From positions 28,153 through 92,152 of the forward strand of contig PXRO01000053.1 of the NCBI GenBank assembly GCA_003021685.1: 64,000 bases of DNA, written 5' to 3'. Below are positions 1 through 9,163 of this stretch, in pieces. A model generated the notes under the pieces. The model had not been told where the DNA came from and searched no databases. It saw only the letters and a program-made list of their open reading frames with translations. Origin of the DNA: Halobacteriales archaeon QS_4_62_28. Lineage in GTDB: Archaea; Halobacteriota; Halobacteria; Halobacteriales; Haloarculaceae. The number at the start of each line of letters is the position of its first letter. Position 1 is the first letter of the stretch. Both the position numbers and the translations under genes were made by a program.

Positions 1-771
1 CGCGTCGTCCCGGATCGGGAGTGCTGTTCCGTCGGCGCGGGCAACCGCGAAGTCGTCGAGATGCGCAGCGAGATTCTCCCGGGTGCCCCGGACCATCTTC
101 GACTGGACGTCGGTGCCGAACACGTCCGCGCCGACGAGACCGGCCTCGATCAGGATGCCGCCGGTGCCACACATCGGGTCGACGACCCGCTGGCCCGTGC
201 GCGCACCGGCGATGGTGACGATGGCGCGGGCTTCCAGTGGGTCCATACTGCCCGGCTGGCTGAACGGGCGGTCCATCGGCGCGCGCTCGCCGTAGTCCCG
301 TGTCGAGGTGGCCGCGAGCCAGCCCAGTGCACAGACGCCGTCGGCATCGTCCGTGACCGCACGTTCGTCCGTCGCTTGCTGTGGACCGGCACTGAACAGC
401 GCCCGGAGTTCGTGGTCGGGGTCGTCCAGGTCGACCGAAAACCCTCGTTCGACCAGCACCTGCCCGAGTTCGCGCTCGACGCGCTGGGTATCGATCTCGG
501 TCGTCGAACGAACGTCGACGGCCCTGACCGCGACCGAACCGCTGCGTTCGATAGTCGCGGCGGTCAGCGCGACGACGGCACTCTCGTGGTCCGACTCGCA
601 GGTGGCCAGCAGCTCGCTGGCCCGGTGGGTAAAGGCGAGGTGGGCCACACGGTCCGTAATGGCACGCGCGGTCGCCAGCCCGGGTGCCAGTAGTTTGACA
701 TCGCTCGTGGCACTCGCCGCTTCACGGGCCGCGAAGGCGTCGTCCTGACCGGCGAGTTCGAGAACGTACAC
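1..771 (-). CDS. trmG10: tRNA (guanine(10)-N2)-dimethyltransferase, 3' end cut by window
   Basis: Methylates G10 of tRNA at N2 with S-adenosylmethionine in the cytoplasm. The protein opens MYVLELAGQDD, the usual beginning of archaeal Trm-G10 proteins. About residues 1-150 form the THUMP RNA-binding part, and a Rossmann methyltransferase follows with motif I DPMCGTGGILIEAG near residue 195. There are 257 codons and the frame is still open at the window edge, so the C-terminal part with the catalytic Asn/Asp-Pro-Pro motif is missing. The GTG at 771 is chosen because the family N-terminus begins exactly there. It is divergent from tbp. Confidence 0.9.
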   Translation of the reverse strand, partial: MYVLELAGQDDAFAAREAASATSDVKLLAPGLATARAITDRVAHLAFTHRASELLATCESDHESAVVALTAATIERSGSVAVRAVDVRSTTEIDTQRVERELGQVLVERGFSVDLDDPDHELRALFSAGPQQATDERAVTDDADGVCALGWLAATSTRDYGERAPMDRPFSQPGSMDPLEARAIVTIAGARTGQRVVDPMCGTGGILIEAGLVGADVFGTDVQSKMVRGTRENLAAHLDDFAVARADGTALPIRDDA

Positions 772-883
772 GCACGGGACTGGGAACGCGACGGCTTTCA
801 GCGTGCCGATCCGAACCTTTTCAGCGAAAATATACCTTGTCTGACATTACGGGCGTGCGACCTGTCAGTCCGTGCCATCAACC

Positions 884-890
884 TTTATAA
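884..890 (+). promoter_or_regulatory. TATA box of tbp
   Basis: TTTATAA lies about 32 bases before the tbp ATG at 919, with a second AT-rich stretch (CTTAAATA, 893-900) just after it. The spacing predicts a very short or absent leader, as usual for haloarchaea. Confidence 0.6.
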
Positions 891-918
891 GCCTTAAATA
901 CATGTTTTAAATCGAGAC

Positions 919-1479
919 ATGGTTGACCCCAAGGAAACCATCAATATCGAAAACGTCGTCGCCTCGACTGGCATTGGGCAAGAGCTCGACCTCCAGAGCG
1001 TGGCGATGGATCTGGAAGGGGCGGACTACGATCCCGAGCAGTTCCCCGGTCTCGTCTACCGCACCCAGGACCCCAAGTCGGCGGCACTGATCTTCCGTTC
1101 GGGCAAGATCGTCTGTACCGGTGCGAAAAGTACCGACGATGTCCACCAGAGCCTGCGTATCGTCTTCGACAAACTCCGAGACCTGAACATCCAGGTCGAC
1201 GAGGATCCGGAGATCGTCGTCCAGAACATCGTCACATCGGCTGATCTCGGTCGGACGCTCAACCTGAACGCCATCGCAATCGGGCTGGGTCTGGAGAACA
1301 TCGAGTACGAACCCGAACAGTTTCCCGGTCTCGTCTATCGACTCGACGACCCCGACGTGGTTGCACTCCTCTTCGGTTCGGGCAAACTCGTCATCACGGG
1401 TGGGAAAGAGCCAGACGACGCGAAGGAAGCCGTCGACAAGATCGTCTCGCGACTCGAAGATCTCGGTCTGCTAGAATGA
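919..1479 (+). CDS. tbp: TATA-binding protein (TBP)
   Basis: General transcription factor that binds the TATA box and recruits TFB and RNA polymerase. The 186-residue length is normal for archaea. Two imperfect repeats form the saddle: each contains the segment EQFPGLVYR followed by a GSGKLV-type or RSGKIV-type strand (about residues 10-90 and 100-180). The protein is very acidic, as expected for a halophile. ATG at 919 sits just behind a TATA-like sequence. Haloarchaea often carry several TBPs; with a single window I cannot say whether this is the main one. A TFB gene lies further along at 46502-47359. Confidence 0.97.
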   Translation: MVDPKETINIENVVASTGIGQELDLQSVAMDLEGADYDPEQFPGLVYRTQDPKSAALIFRSGKIVCTGAKSTDDVHQSLRIVFDKLRDLNIQVDEDPEIVVQNIVTSADLGRTLNLNAIAIGLGLENIEYEPEQFPGLVYRLDDPDVVALLFGSGKLVITGGKEPDDAKEAVDKIVSRLEDLGLLE

Positions 1480-2016
1480 CATCCTCTCCGGCCTGAACCC
1501 GGGTTCCCCCACGCTCGGGGTCCGGCCGGTCCCGACGCCAACGGGGGTGAGATTCCGCCGCGTGGGCGTACTCCGAAGTGATGCGACTCACGCCCGCCGT
1601 GAACAGCATTGGGTCTCCGGTAGCAGCAGTGTTCAGAGAAGAGATCGAGAGAAACGCTTACAAAGCACCGAAAGCCCTCGCGGCACTCGACCGCTCCGGG
1701 GCTCGCTGCGCTCCTCGCCCCCGGCTGCGGTGCTTTCGTCGCCCGGGAGGGACCGACCGCCGCTCGCCCTTTCATCCACCAGGTATCGGCTGGTTCACCG
1801 ACTGAATCCTGGCGGATGAAAGGGCGAGTGCAGTTGCGGGAACCCCGGCGAAGCAAGCACGCGAAGCGCGCGCAGCGAGCCGTGGGACTGCAACTGCACG
1901 AGGGCTTTCGGTGTCTCCGACATATCCGGTACGGTTGCTTATTTTAACAGTTCCTATCGAGACAAACGAGAAGAGTGGACCATGGATCGGCCTGATGGCC
2001 GAGCAATTGTGCAGAA
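1480..2016. other. Long intergenic region between convergent genes
   Basis: No credible gene. The first 130 bases after the tbp stop are G+C rich, with short inverted repeats around 1490-1535. I cannot tie them to a known element, though they look like the worn end of an insertion sequence. The rest is the palindromic repeat listed separately (1665-1914). Open frames here have no recognisable protein character. Confidence 0.5.
1665..1914. repeat. Palindromic repeat element, copy 1
   Basis: Nested inverted repeats. Outer arms: GCACCGAAAGCCCTCG (1665-1680) against CGAGGGCTTTCGGTG (1899-1913). Inner arms: CGCCCTTTCATCCACCAGG (1765-1783) against CCTGGCGGATGAAAGGGCG (1808-1826), 18 of 19 positions complementary, around a 24-base loop. 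A further stem GTGCAGTTGC/GCAACTGCAC lies in the right half. A second copy with the same outer and inner left-arm motifs is at 62152-62279, and a worn copy near 14428-14460. It is noncoding; whether it is a mobile remnant, a terminator or a structured RNA is open. Confidence 0.7.
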
Positions 2017-2298
2017 TCAGGCGTCTCGACGGTGATCGCGGCCGAGACAGAGAGAGACCACGTGGAGCACGAACGTGGCCACGAGGAAGAACGGTTCCCG
2101 TCCATCCAGTCCACCGATCACGAGCGCGGGATACGCAAGTGGGAGCGCCACAGCGGCCCAGAAAGCCGTGGTTTCAACCGGGCGAAAGACGAGGGCTTGG
2201 AGGGACTCTACGTCGATGTCGGAGGGATCGGCGTCGAAGGGCGAGGCGATGGACATGGAACCGTTTTCCTCGCTTACGTCTTGGTCGGGTGTAATCAT
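2017..2298 (-). CDS. Small two-helix membrane protein, paralogue A
   Basis: Function unknown. 93 residues from the ATG at 2298: an acidic cytoplasmic-type N-terminus of about 40 residues, then two hydrophobic helices (around AFWAAVALPLAYPALVI and FFLVATFVLHVVSLCLG) and a short charged tail with HRRD. The next minus-strand gene upstream (2521-2790) encodes a protein with the same pattern, AFW..A..LP..Y in the first helix and V.H.VS..(L/V)G..H..RR at the end, so the two are tandem paralogues with a MITE-like element between them. A longer start at 2337 is possible, but the extra 13 residues lack any conserved character. Confidence 0.65.
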   Translation of the reverse strand: MITPDQDVSEENGSMSIASPFDADPSDIDVESLQALVFRPVETTAFWAAVALPLAYPALVIGGLDGREPFFLVATFVLHVVSLCLGRDHRRDA

Positions 2299-2387
2299 AT
2301 AACGGGTCAACCGTTGAGAAGATTTAGCACGGTTCAATGGATGTAAGGCAGTTTTTACAACTGTTTACGAACCGTTCGACGGGTTTG

Positions 2388-2469
2388 ATAGTGACTGTTG
2401 TAAGTCTTTACGGGAGTGATCGCACGACGACGTGCGACCGATCCGGCAATCAGTTACAACAGTCACTAT
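2388..2469. repeat. MITE-like element, diverged copy
   Basis: 82 bp with perfect 16-bp terminal inverted repeats (ATAGTGACTGTTGTAA and its complement) and an internal hairpin ATCGCACGACGACGTGCGAC. Read on the minus strand, its interior matches the copies at 24914-24999 and 47458-47541: a GATTGC block, a TCGCACG block, a GCGATCA block and the outer ATAGT/ACTAT ends coincide, while the rest of the terminal repeats has co-varied. It lies between the two paralogous membrane-protein genes. Confidence 0.75.
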
Positions 2470-2520
2470 GAGACGGGCCGAGAAGGCCCGAAAAAATTTA
2501 TGAGCTATTCTGGCGCTGTA

Positions 2521-2790
2521 TCAGCGGCGCGGATCGTGTGTCGAGCCAACGAGCACGGAGACGATGTGAACGACGAGCAGTCCTGACACCGCAACAGTCG
2601 TCGCAGGCCCCTCGACGAAGAGCAAGGGGAAGTAGACAGCCGGCAGGACGATTGCGAGCCAGAACGCCGCCGCCCGGAGGACCGTCGCAGCGCCGTTTGG
2701 GAGCCGTCGGAGGCGACGCACGACCACCCGAGACAGGGAGACGCAACGCTGGATCGTATTGTGCATGCCCGACATCGGGGACATGTACAT
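2521..2790 (-). CDS. Small two-helix membrane protein, paralogue B
   Basis: Function unknown. 89 residues: a basic N-terminal stretch (RVVVRRLRRL), then two hydrophobic helices (AAAFWLAIVLPAVYFPLLFV and VAVSGLLVVHIVSVLVG) and a tail THDPRR. It shares the helix pattern and the His-containing tail with the product of 2017-2298. A TATA-like sequence (TATTAAATAG on the minus strand, about 2803-2812) lies close upstream, so translation could start at 2790 or at the in-frame ATG at 2784. No catalytic or metal site is evident beyond the shared His residues. Confidence 0.6.
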   Translation of the reverse strand: MYMSPMSGMHNTIQRCVSLSRVVVRRLRRLPNGAATVLRAAAFWLAIVLPAVYFPLLFVEGPATTVAVSGLLVVHIVSVLVGSTHDPRR

Positions 2791-2936
2791 GTTAGTTGCG
2801 AAACTATTTAATAGTGGTGTATGGTATCATGACACATAAGATATGAGATGCATTGTTGTAGTAACGAAGCAACAACTGAAGACAAGACGAAAGAACTGAG
2901 CAGTACACATATGCTGATCCCGTGAGACAGAGCGCT

Positions 2937-3587
2937 ATGAACGCTGTCTGCTTCGATATGGATGGGGTACTCGTCGACTCGGAAGACTACTGGATCGAAC
3001 GGCACCGTGAAACGATCCTGCCGACCGCGGTCCCCGACCAAACGGTCCCCGTCGAGGACGTAACGGGTATCTTCTACGAGGAAGCGTACGATATCCTCAC
3101 CGAACAGTACGGTGTGGCTATCGACTACGAAGCGTTCGTCTCGCTGCACGAGGACGCCGCAGACCAAATCTACGGCGAAAAGGTCCAGTTGACGCCGGGT
3201 GTTCGGACGGTGCTCGAAGACCTCCGATCAGCGGGCGTCCCGGTGGCGATGGTGACGAGTTCCCCGCCAGAGTGGTACGGAATCGTCCTCGAACGGTTCG
3301 GCCTGGGCGACCTGTTCGACGCCGTCGTCAGCGCTTCGGATCTCGATGGACCGGGGAAACCGGAGCCAGCCATCTACGAGCGCGCCGCCGCCGAACTGGG
3401 CGTCGACCCCGGCGAGACCCTGACCGTCGAGGACTCCCAGCACGGCACCGCCGCCGCCCGTCAGGCCGGAATGACCGTCGTCAGTTTCGGTGTCGGTGCG
3501 GCCGAAGGCGCGACCGAGCACGCCGATTTCGTCGCGGAGACGCCAGGAGAGATGAGCGAAATCGTGCGCTCGCAAGTCTTCGCCTGA
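2937..3587 (+). CDS. HAD-superfamily hydrolase, phosphoglucomutase-like subfamily
   Basis: Phosphatase or phosphomutase of the haloacid dehalogenase superfamily. Motif I is FDMDGVLVDSE at residue 7, with the nucleophile Asp and the general acid Asp two residues on. Motif II is VTSS (about residue 99), motif III Lys is in GPGKPEPAIYE, and motif IV is VEDSQHGTAAARQAG. The helical cap between motifs I and II is of the size seen in beta-phosphoglucomutase-like members. The ATG at 2937 is preferred over an in-frame GTG at 2922 because the family starts just before motif I. The substrate cannot be told from the sequence. Confidence 0.88.
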   Translation: MNAVCFDMDGVLVDSEDYWIERHRETILPTAVPDQTVPVEDVTGIFYEEAYDILTEQYGVAIDYEAFVSLHEDAADQIYGEKVQLTPGVRTVLEDLRSAGVPVAMVTSSPPEWYGIVLERFGLGDLFDAVVSASDLDGPGKPEPAIYERAAAELGVDPGETLTVEDSQHGTAAARQAGMTVVSFGVGAAEGATEHADFVAETPGEMSEIVRSQVFA

Positions 3588-3628
3588 TACTGCCGGCCGT
3601 CTGTGAACTGGATCTGCCCGCCGTTGCA

Positions 3629-6037
3629 CTACTCGACAGTGACGGTCCGGCGCTCCACGACCGACGGAATCGGGAGTTCGGGGAAGGTTACCTCGATGGC
3701 GAAGTCGAGTTCGTCGGCGTCACCGCCGAAGGCCGCGACGGGAACGGTCGCTTGGCCGAGATACGACGGTTTGGTTGTCATCTCGTGGCCGTTGACCGTG
3801 ACGCGGATGCCCGTGCGGGCGCTGCCGGCGACGGATCGGACCGTCACCTCGTGGAATTCGCGCTCGCCCCGTTCGATCCGGTCGGGGAAGTCACCCCACT
3901 CGACCACGACGGCAGGGAGTCCCTCCGCGTTAGAGACGACGCGCTCGGCGACGCTCTCGCTCAGACCGGCCGCGACCAGCCCGGAGACGCCGGCATCGAT
4001 CACGTCGGCGGGCGTGCGCAACCCCTCGGCGGCCAGCGTGCGTGCCCGGCCGGGACCGACGCCGTCGATGGCCGTCAGTCCCACGGCGTCCCCGCTGACG
4101 CCGTTCTCGACGCGGGCCTCGACGCGGCAGGCGAGGGTCGCCGCGGCCGGCCCGGCGAAGCGGTCGAGGAAGGCCCGCAGTGCCGCGAGCATCCGCAGGG
4201 CGTTCTGTTTGATCACCCAGGCGTCGCTCTGGAGTTCCGAGGGGGTCGTCCCCGACATCGACGAGCGCAGGATAGCAAGCACCTTCCGCTGGCCGGCCGA
4301 GAGGTCCTCGCCCCGGGAGCCAAGCACCGCGGCGACGGCGTTTTCCTCGTCGCTACGGGCACTGACACTGTCGAACTCGGAGGCCCCTGCGACCGCCCGC
4401 AAGACGGCGTCCTCGTCCAGCGAATCGGGGTCATCGGCCGCCCGATCGGCGCAGTCCTTGAACCGGCGGGCGGTCGCCAGCCTGAGGTAGAAATCCGAGG
4501 CTAACCGGCCGAGTGGGGTCCCCTCGACCGAGAGGTCGTCCATCTCGACGAAACCGTCGGTGACCAGGTCCGAGAGCGTCTCGCTGACCTGCGCTCGGAG
4601 GTCGCTGCCGGCGGTGTACTGGGCCGGCGCGCTCTGTGCGCGCTGGTAGTAAAACGTGGTTTCCAGCCAGTCCATCACGTCCTCGACGTCGCCGAGTGTC
4701 CCCAGCGCGATTTCGGCGTTGAGGTGGGCATCGAGGTCTGCCGCGAGACGGGACTCGATGTCCTTGCCGTCCCGGAGCAGTCGTCGGTACCTGTCGGCGT
4801 CGGCCCGGTCACAGACGATCCAGGCATACCCCATGTCGTCGTAACCTGGCCGGCCCGCACGCCCCAGCATCTGGAGCACGTCGAGGGGACTCATATCGAC
4901 CTCTCCTTCCAGCGGGTCGTGGAGTTTCGTATCCCGGATGACGACACAGCGAGCGGGGAGATTCACACCCCAGGCAAGCGTCGATGTCGAGAAGAGCAAC
5001 TGGATCAGGCCCTCCTTGAACCACGCCTCGACGCGATTCTTGTCCTCGCGAGAGAGACCCGCGTGGTGGAAGCCGACGCCGTCAAGGACGGACTGGCGAA
5101 GCGTGTCGTTGTCCAGTTCGGCGGCTTCGGTATGGAAATCGTACTCGCCGCGGGCCCCCATTGGCACGTCCCGTTCGGCGATTTCGTCGCGAGCCTTCTT
5201 TGCGGCCTGGACGGTGTCCTGACGCGAGGAGACGAACACGAGCGCCTGCCCCTCCTCGCGGATGTGAGGTTCTGCCAGGTCCAGCGTACGATACAGTCGC
5301 CGGTACTTGTCGGCAAAGGCGTTCTCGCCGTGGCTGTAGGTCTTCACGTCGGCGTTCAGCGGTACCGGCCGGTAGTCCTCGCCGAACTGGAAGGTGGTTT
5401 CATCGGGGGCGTCCAGCCACGCCGCCACGTCCTCGACGTTCTCCATCGTCGCCGACAGCGCGACCACGCGAGGATCACACAGTCGGCGGAGGCGTGAGAC
5501 CGTCACCTCCAGGACCGACCCGCGCCGGTCGGAATCCAGCAGGTGGACCTCGTCGATGAGACAGCAGTCCACGTCGGTGACAAAGGAGTACCGCCGCGAG
5601 TCGTGTTTCCGGGTCGCCGAGTCGGCCTTCTCGGGGGTCATCACGAGGATGTCGGCCCGCTCGGCCCGGCGGGGGTTCAGGTCCCGTTCGCCCGTGACGA
5701 CGTACACTGAGTACCCGAGGTCCTCGAAGCGTTCCCACTCGCTTTCCTTCTCGTTAGTAAGTGCGCGCAACGGCGCGAGAAAGAGCGCCGTCCCGCCCGC
5801 GCGCAACGTCTTGGAAATGGCGATTTCGGCCAGTGCAGTCTTGCCGCTGGCCGTCGGCGCGCTGACCACGACGTTGTCGTCCCGGTTCAGTAGCGCCGGT
5901 AGTGCTTCGGACTGCATCCGGTTGAACTCCTCGAAGGGGAAGGCGTCGGCGAACTCCGGGAGGACCGCCGCGACCGCGACGACGGACTCCCTGTCGGCGC
6001 TCCGTGACACGTCAGGCACCGGGGGCCGGGCGGGCAA
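3629..6037 (-). CDS. Ski2/Brr2-type DEAD/DEAH helicase with Sec63-like C-terminus
   Basis: ATP-driven nucleic-acid helicase of superfamily 2. Visible motifs: Q-like F..MQ, motif I SAPTASGKT (about residue 62), Ia LAPLRAL, II DEVH, III SAT, a second RecA domain with LVFVSSRQ and STSTLAWGVNLPA, and VI QMLGRAGRPGYD. After that come a winged-helix/ratchet region, a helix-hairpin-helix IDGVGPGRARTLAAEG (about residue 660) and a beta-rich tail resembling the FN3-like end of Sec63 domains. At 802 residues it is longer than Hel308 and lacks its N-terminus. It probably acts in RNA or DNA remodelling; the substrate is unknown. The downstream HAD gene is convergent. Confidence 0.85.
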   Translation of the reverse strand: MPARPPVPDVSRSADRESVVAVAAVLPEFADAFPFEEFNRMQSEALPALLNRDDNVVVSAPTASGKTALAEIAISKTLRAGGTALFLAPLRALTNEKESEWERFEDLGYSVYVVTGERDLNPRRAERADILVMTPEKADSATRKHDSRRYSFVTDVDCCLIDEVHLLDSDRRGSVLEVTVSRLRRLCDPRVVALSATMENVEDVAAWLDAPDETTFQFGEDYRPVPLNADVKTYSHGENAFADKYRRLYRTLDLAEPHIREEGQALVFVSSRQDTVQAAKKARDEIAERDVPMGARGEYDFHTEAAELDNDTLRQSVLDGVGFHHAGLSREDKNRVEAWFKEGLIQLLFSTSTLAWGVNLPARCVVIRDTKLHDPLEGEVDMSPLDVLQMLGRAGRPGYDDMGYAWIVCDRADADRYRRLLRDGKDIESRLAADLDAHLNAEIALGTLGDVEDVMDWLETTFYYQRAQSAPAQYTAGSDLRAQVSETLSDLVTDGFVEMDDLSVEGTPLGRLASDFYLRLATARRFKDCADRAADDPDSLDEDAVLRAVAGASEFDSVSARSDEENAVAAVLGSRGEDLSAGQRKVLAILRSSMSGTTPSELQSDAWVIKQNALRMLAALRAFLDRFAGPAAATLACRVEARVENGVSGDAVGLTAIDGVGPGRARTLAAEGLRTPADVIDAGVSGLVAAGLSESVAERVVSNAEGLPAVVVEWGDFPDRIERGEREFHEVTVRSVAGSARTGIRVTVNGHEMTTKPSYLGQATVPVAAFGGDADELDFAIEVTFPELPIPSVVERRTVTVE

Positions 6038-6135
6038 AGGCGTTTCTATCGTCGCGAGCGAGTGGCCGTTCCGAGAACGGGGCGTGTCTGCCAGTGCGGG
6101 GCAACGCCCAAGGTGACAGCGAACGAACTGTTTCT

Positions 6136-6318
6136 ATGGCACAGCGTGATCTGGCGAAATCGCTCGAATGTCGGTGTACGCGATGCAAGTACAACAGCAA
6201 CGGAACCTGTGGCTACCAGGGCCGACTCCTCATCAACTCGAACGGCGAGTGTGAGATGATGGAGACGGGGTTCGGTGGCCCGCCCGGCCCACACGGACAG
6301 GACACTGACATGGAGTGA
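6136..6318 (+). CDS. Small Cys-rich, probably metal-binding protein
   Basis: 60 residues starting MAQRDLAKSLECRCTRCKY. Five Cys in the pattern C-x-C-x2-C-x6-C and a later C in NGECEMME suggest a zinc or iron site of the small DUF1540-like kind, followed by a Gly/Pro-rich tail. The ATG at 6136 is used because the longer upstream frame has no protein-like composition. It lies 60 bases before lipA and in the same direction, so co-transcription is possible. Function unknown. Confidence 0.7.
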   Translation: MAQRDLAKSLECRCTRCKYNSNGTCGYQGRLLINSNGECEMMETGFGGPPGPHGQDTDME

Positions 6319-6377
6319 TGCTGTGCCGATCTTCGCGAACCCAACGTCTTTTGTGAGACAGTCCCAACGTTCGCGCA

Positions 6378-7304
6378 ATGAGTCGCACACGCAAGCCCGA
6401 CTGGCTGAAGATGCGGCCACCGTCGGGCCAGCGCTTTACCGAGATCAAGCAGTCGTTGCGCGAGCGGGACCTCCACACGGTGTGTGAGGAGGCCAACTGT
6501 CCGAACATGGGCGAGTGCTGGAGCGGCGAGAGCGGCCCCGGAACGGCGACGTTCATGCTGATGGGTGATCGCTGTTCGCGTGGCTGTAACTTCTGTGATG
6601 TCGAAACCGGTGGGATGGAGCCACTGGATCCCGACGAACCCGAAAACGTCGCCGACGCCGTCGCCGATATCGGCCTCGATTACGTCGTCCTGACGAGCGT
6701 CGACCGGGACGACCTGCCCGACCAGGGAGCGAGTCACTTCGCCGAAACGATCCGAGAAATAAAGGAGCGCGATCCGTCGATCCTCGTCGAGTGCCTGATC
6801 CCGGATTTCCAGGGCGAACCGGACCTGGTCCGGACGATCATCGACGCCGATCCGGACGTGATCGCGCACAACGTCGAGACCGTCGAACGCCTCCAGTGGC
6901 CCGTGCGGGACCGTCGGGCGGGCTACGAGCAGTCGCTGGCGGTACTGTCACGGGTCGCCCGCGAATCCGACAGTTACACCAAGACGAGCCTGATGCTGGG
7001 CGTCGGCGAGTACGCCCACGAAATCTACCAGACGCTCTCTGACCTCCGGGCGATCAGCGTCGACGTGGTGACGCTGGGGCAGTATCTCCAGCCCTCACGC
7101 TCGCATCTCGAGGTATCGGGGTACGTCCACCCCGACGCCTTCGAGACGTGGCGACGAGTGGCCGAGGAGGAGCTGGGCTTTGCGTACTGCGCCTCGGGGC
7201 CGATGGTGCGCTCGTCGTACCGTGCGGGCGAGCTGTTCGTGGAAGCGGTGTTAGAGGGCGAAGACGTCGACATTGCTCGCCGGCGCGCCCGTGCTGGCGA
7301 CTGA
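6378..7304 (+). CDS. lipA: Lipoyl synthase
   Basis: Radical-SAM enzyme that inserts two sulfurs into the octanoyl group on carrier domains to form lipoate. Two cluster motifs are complete: the auxiliary cluster C-x4-C-x5-C in [12 protein letters not shown] (about residue 35) and the radical-SAM C-x3-C-x2-C in CSRGCNFC (about residue 67). [11 protein letters not shown] and [13 protein letters not shown] at the C-terminus are family signatures. 308 residues is normal. It lies just upstream of the 2-oxoacid dehydrogenase operon, whose E2 subunit is the obvious lipoate acceptor. Confidence 0.96.
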   Translation: MSRTRKPDWLKMRPPSGQRFTEIKQSLRERDLHTVCEEANCPNMGECWSGESGPGTATFMLMGDRCSRGCNFCDVETGGMEPLDPDEPENVADAVADIGLDYVVLTSVDRDDLPDQGASHFAETIREIKERDPSILVECLIPDFQGEPDLVRTIIDADPDVIAHNVETVERLQWPVRDRRAGYEQSLAVLSRVARESDSYTKTSLMLGVGEYAHEIYQTLSDLRAISVDVVTLGQYLQPSRSHLEVSGYVHPDAFETWRRVAEEELGFAYCASGPMVRSSYRAGELFVEAVLEGEDVDIARRRARAGD

Positions 7305-7378
7305 TCGACTCGACGCAGCAGGCAGGCTACCGACTCGACCCGATGTACTATGTCGGCCGGGGAAGTAAGGAGAGCAAC

Positions 7379-7939
7379 ATGGACGATCAGTGGCCAGACG
7401 AAGGCGAACCAGACGACGAACTCCCCGGCGAAACGGGGTCAGTCGAGGAATTGTTGCGGTCGGGCGACGTACTCGAACTGGAACCGGACGGGACGGATCT
7501 GCGCCTGACCGAGCGATTCGAGCAGGCCTGGCACGAGCGCATCGAGCAGATGCGTGGCGGCGACCGGGCGACCAGATGGCTGGCGGCATCACGAGGGATC
7601 GATCCCGATGAAATGACGGTCAGCGACGACGAGGCGTTCGTTCTCACGCACGACGGGGAGCAGATCGGTCGTTGGCACTCCAGGGCGGCGTTCCTGGCGA
7701 CGCTGGTGGCCGAACCGGTCCTGAACGAGTGGCTCTCGATGGATCGGCTGGCCGAACTGCCCGACCGGCAGCGCAGCGAGCTACCGGCGCGACTCAGCAT
7801 GTTCCTCGAACGCTGTCCGATCTGTGATACTGCCCTCACGTTCACCGAAGACATAGCCGAGGACGGGACGCTCAGCGTATCACTGGACTGTCATGACTGT
7901 GGCGCGACGGTCGCAAGCGGGTTCGTCGAAGAGAGTTAA
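7379..7939 (+). CDS. Uncharacterised haloarchaeal protein with C-terminal zinc ribbon
   Basis: 186 residues, not recognised. Acidic N-terminus, a helical middle (residues about 40-125) and a C-terminal zinc ribbon built from CPICD and CHDCG about 36 residues apart. The ATG at 7379 is supported by GGAG 6 bases upstream; an upstream in-frame ATG would add 12 unlikely residues. It sits between lipA and the oxoacid dehydrogenase genes on the same strand, so a link with that pathway is possible but unproven. Confidence 0.75.
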   Translation: MDDQWPDEGEPDDELPGETGSVEELLRSGDVLELEPDGTDLRLTERFEQAWHERIEQMRGGDRATRWLAASRGIDPDEMTVSDDEAFVLTHDGEQIGRWHSRAAFLATLVAEPVLNEWLSMDRLAELPDRQRSELPARLSMFLERCPICDTALTFTEDIAEDGTLSVSLDCHDCGATVASGFVEES

Positions 7940-8002
7940 GACCCTCGTAAGATATTATTATCGGGCATTATTCGGTCGGCGATATGAACCCGCGAAACGC
8001 CT

Positions 8003-9163
8003 ATGCCCGCGGCGAGCGAACGTGTAACACATGTCACACCAGGGCAGGTGGTTTCTCTGAGCGTCCTGCACCGCGATCCGGCAGATCAGATACAGATACT
8101 CACCGAGGACGGGACGGTCCGAGAGGGCGCGTCAGTGCCCGACCTGACGGACGAGGAGCTCGTCGCGCTCTACCGCGAAATGAAGCTCGGTCGGCACTTC
8201 GACCAGCGGGCGGTGAGTCTACAGCGCCAGGGCCGGATGGGAACGTACCCACCGATGGCCGGTCAGGAGGGGGCACAGGTCGCAAGCGCTCACGCACTGG
8301 CCGACGACGACTGGCTCTTCCCGAGTTACCGGGAACACGCCGCGCTGTACGCTCACGGCTGGCCGCTCGACCAGATTCTGCTGTACTGGATGGGATCCGA
8401 GGCAGGCAACGACCCGCCCGACGGGGTGGCGGCCTTTTCGCTCGCGGTCCCGATTGCGACCCAGCTCCCCCACGCGACCGGTGCGTCGTGGGCGTCGAAA
8501 CTCCGGGGCGAGGACGAGGTACACAGTGTCTACTTCGGCGATGGCGCGACCAGCGAGGGGGATTTTCACGAAGGCATGAATTTCGCCGGCGTCTTCGACA
8601 CGCCGACTGTCTTTTTCTGTAACAACAACCAGTGGGCAATCTCGGTTCCTCGGAAGCGCCAGACGGCAAGCGCAACGCTGGCCCAGAAAGCGACGGCCTA
8701 CGGGTTCGAGGGTGTCCAGGTCGACGGGATGGACCCGCTTGCGGTGTATCAGGTGACGACCGAAGCCATCGAGAAAGCCCGGGATCCGGCCGACGGGGAG
8801 CGACGACCGACGATGATCGAGGCCGTCCAGTACCGCTTTGGTGCACACACCACCGCCGACGATCCCTCGGTGTACCGCAACGAGGAGGAAGTCGAGCGGT
8901 GGCGACGCAAGGATCCCATCCCACGGATGGAGACGTTCCTGCGGAACAACGGCCTCCTCGACGACGAACGGGTCGACGCCATCGAGCAATCGATTGCCGA
9001 CGAAGTCGACCAGGCAATCGACGACGCCGAGTCCCACGAGCGGCCCGACCCCGAAGAGATGTTCGCCCACGTCTACGAGGAGATGCCCCAGCGTCTGCAG
9101 GAACAACTGGACTACCTCGAAGCGCTACGTGAACGCCACGGCGACGAAACCCTCCGAGAATGA
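8003..9163 (+). CDS. pdhA: 2-oxoacid (pyruvate-type) dehydrogenase E1 component, alpha subunit
   Basis: Thiamine-diphosphate decarboxylase subunit of a bacterial-type 2-oxoacid dehydrogenase complex. The ThDP motif is visible as [16 protein letters not shown] ending in NNNQWAIS (about residues 178-212), and [17 protein letters not shown] is the usual N-terminal signature. 386 residues from ATG 8003; a GTG at 8048 is an alternative start. TATA-like GATATTATTA (7951-7960) precedes it. Its stop overlaps the ATG of pdhB. Haloarchaea usually oxidise pyruvate with a ferredoxin oxidoreductase, so the true 2-oxoacid substrate is uncertain. Confidence 0.93.
   Translation: MPAASERVTHVTPGQVVSLSVLHRDPADQIQILTEDGTVREGASVPDLTDEELVALYREMKLGRHFDQRAVSLQRQGRMGTYPPMAGQEGAQVASAHALADDDWLFPSYREHAALYAHGWPLDQILLYWMGSEAGNDPPDGVAAFSLAVPIATQLPHATGASWASKLRGEDEVHSVYFGDGATSEGDFHEGMNFAGVFDTPTVFFCNNNQWAISVPRKRQTASATLAQKATAYGFEGVQVDGMDPLAVYQVTTEAIEKARDPADGERRPTMIEAVQYRFGAHTTADDPSVYRNEEEVERWRRKDPIPRMETFLRNNGLLDDERVDAIEQSIADEVDQAIDDAESHERPDPEEMFAHVYEEMPQRLQEQLDYLEALRERHGDETLRE

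Noticed and set aside
1480..1620. Possible IS200/IS605-type insertion-sequence end
   Set aside because: The inverted repeats are suggestive, but no transposase remnant or matching second end could be identified.
3272..4504. 410-codon plus-strand frame
   Set aside because: It overlaps the HAD gene and lies antisense to the helicase; its composition is Arg/Gly-rich shadow sequence.
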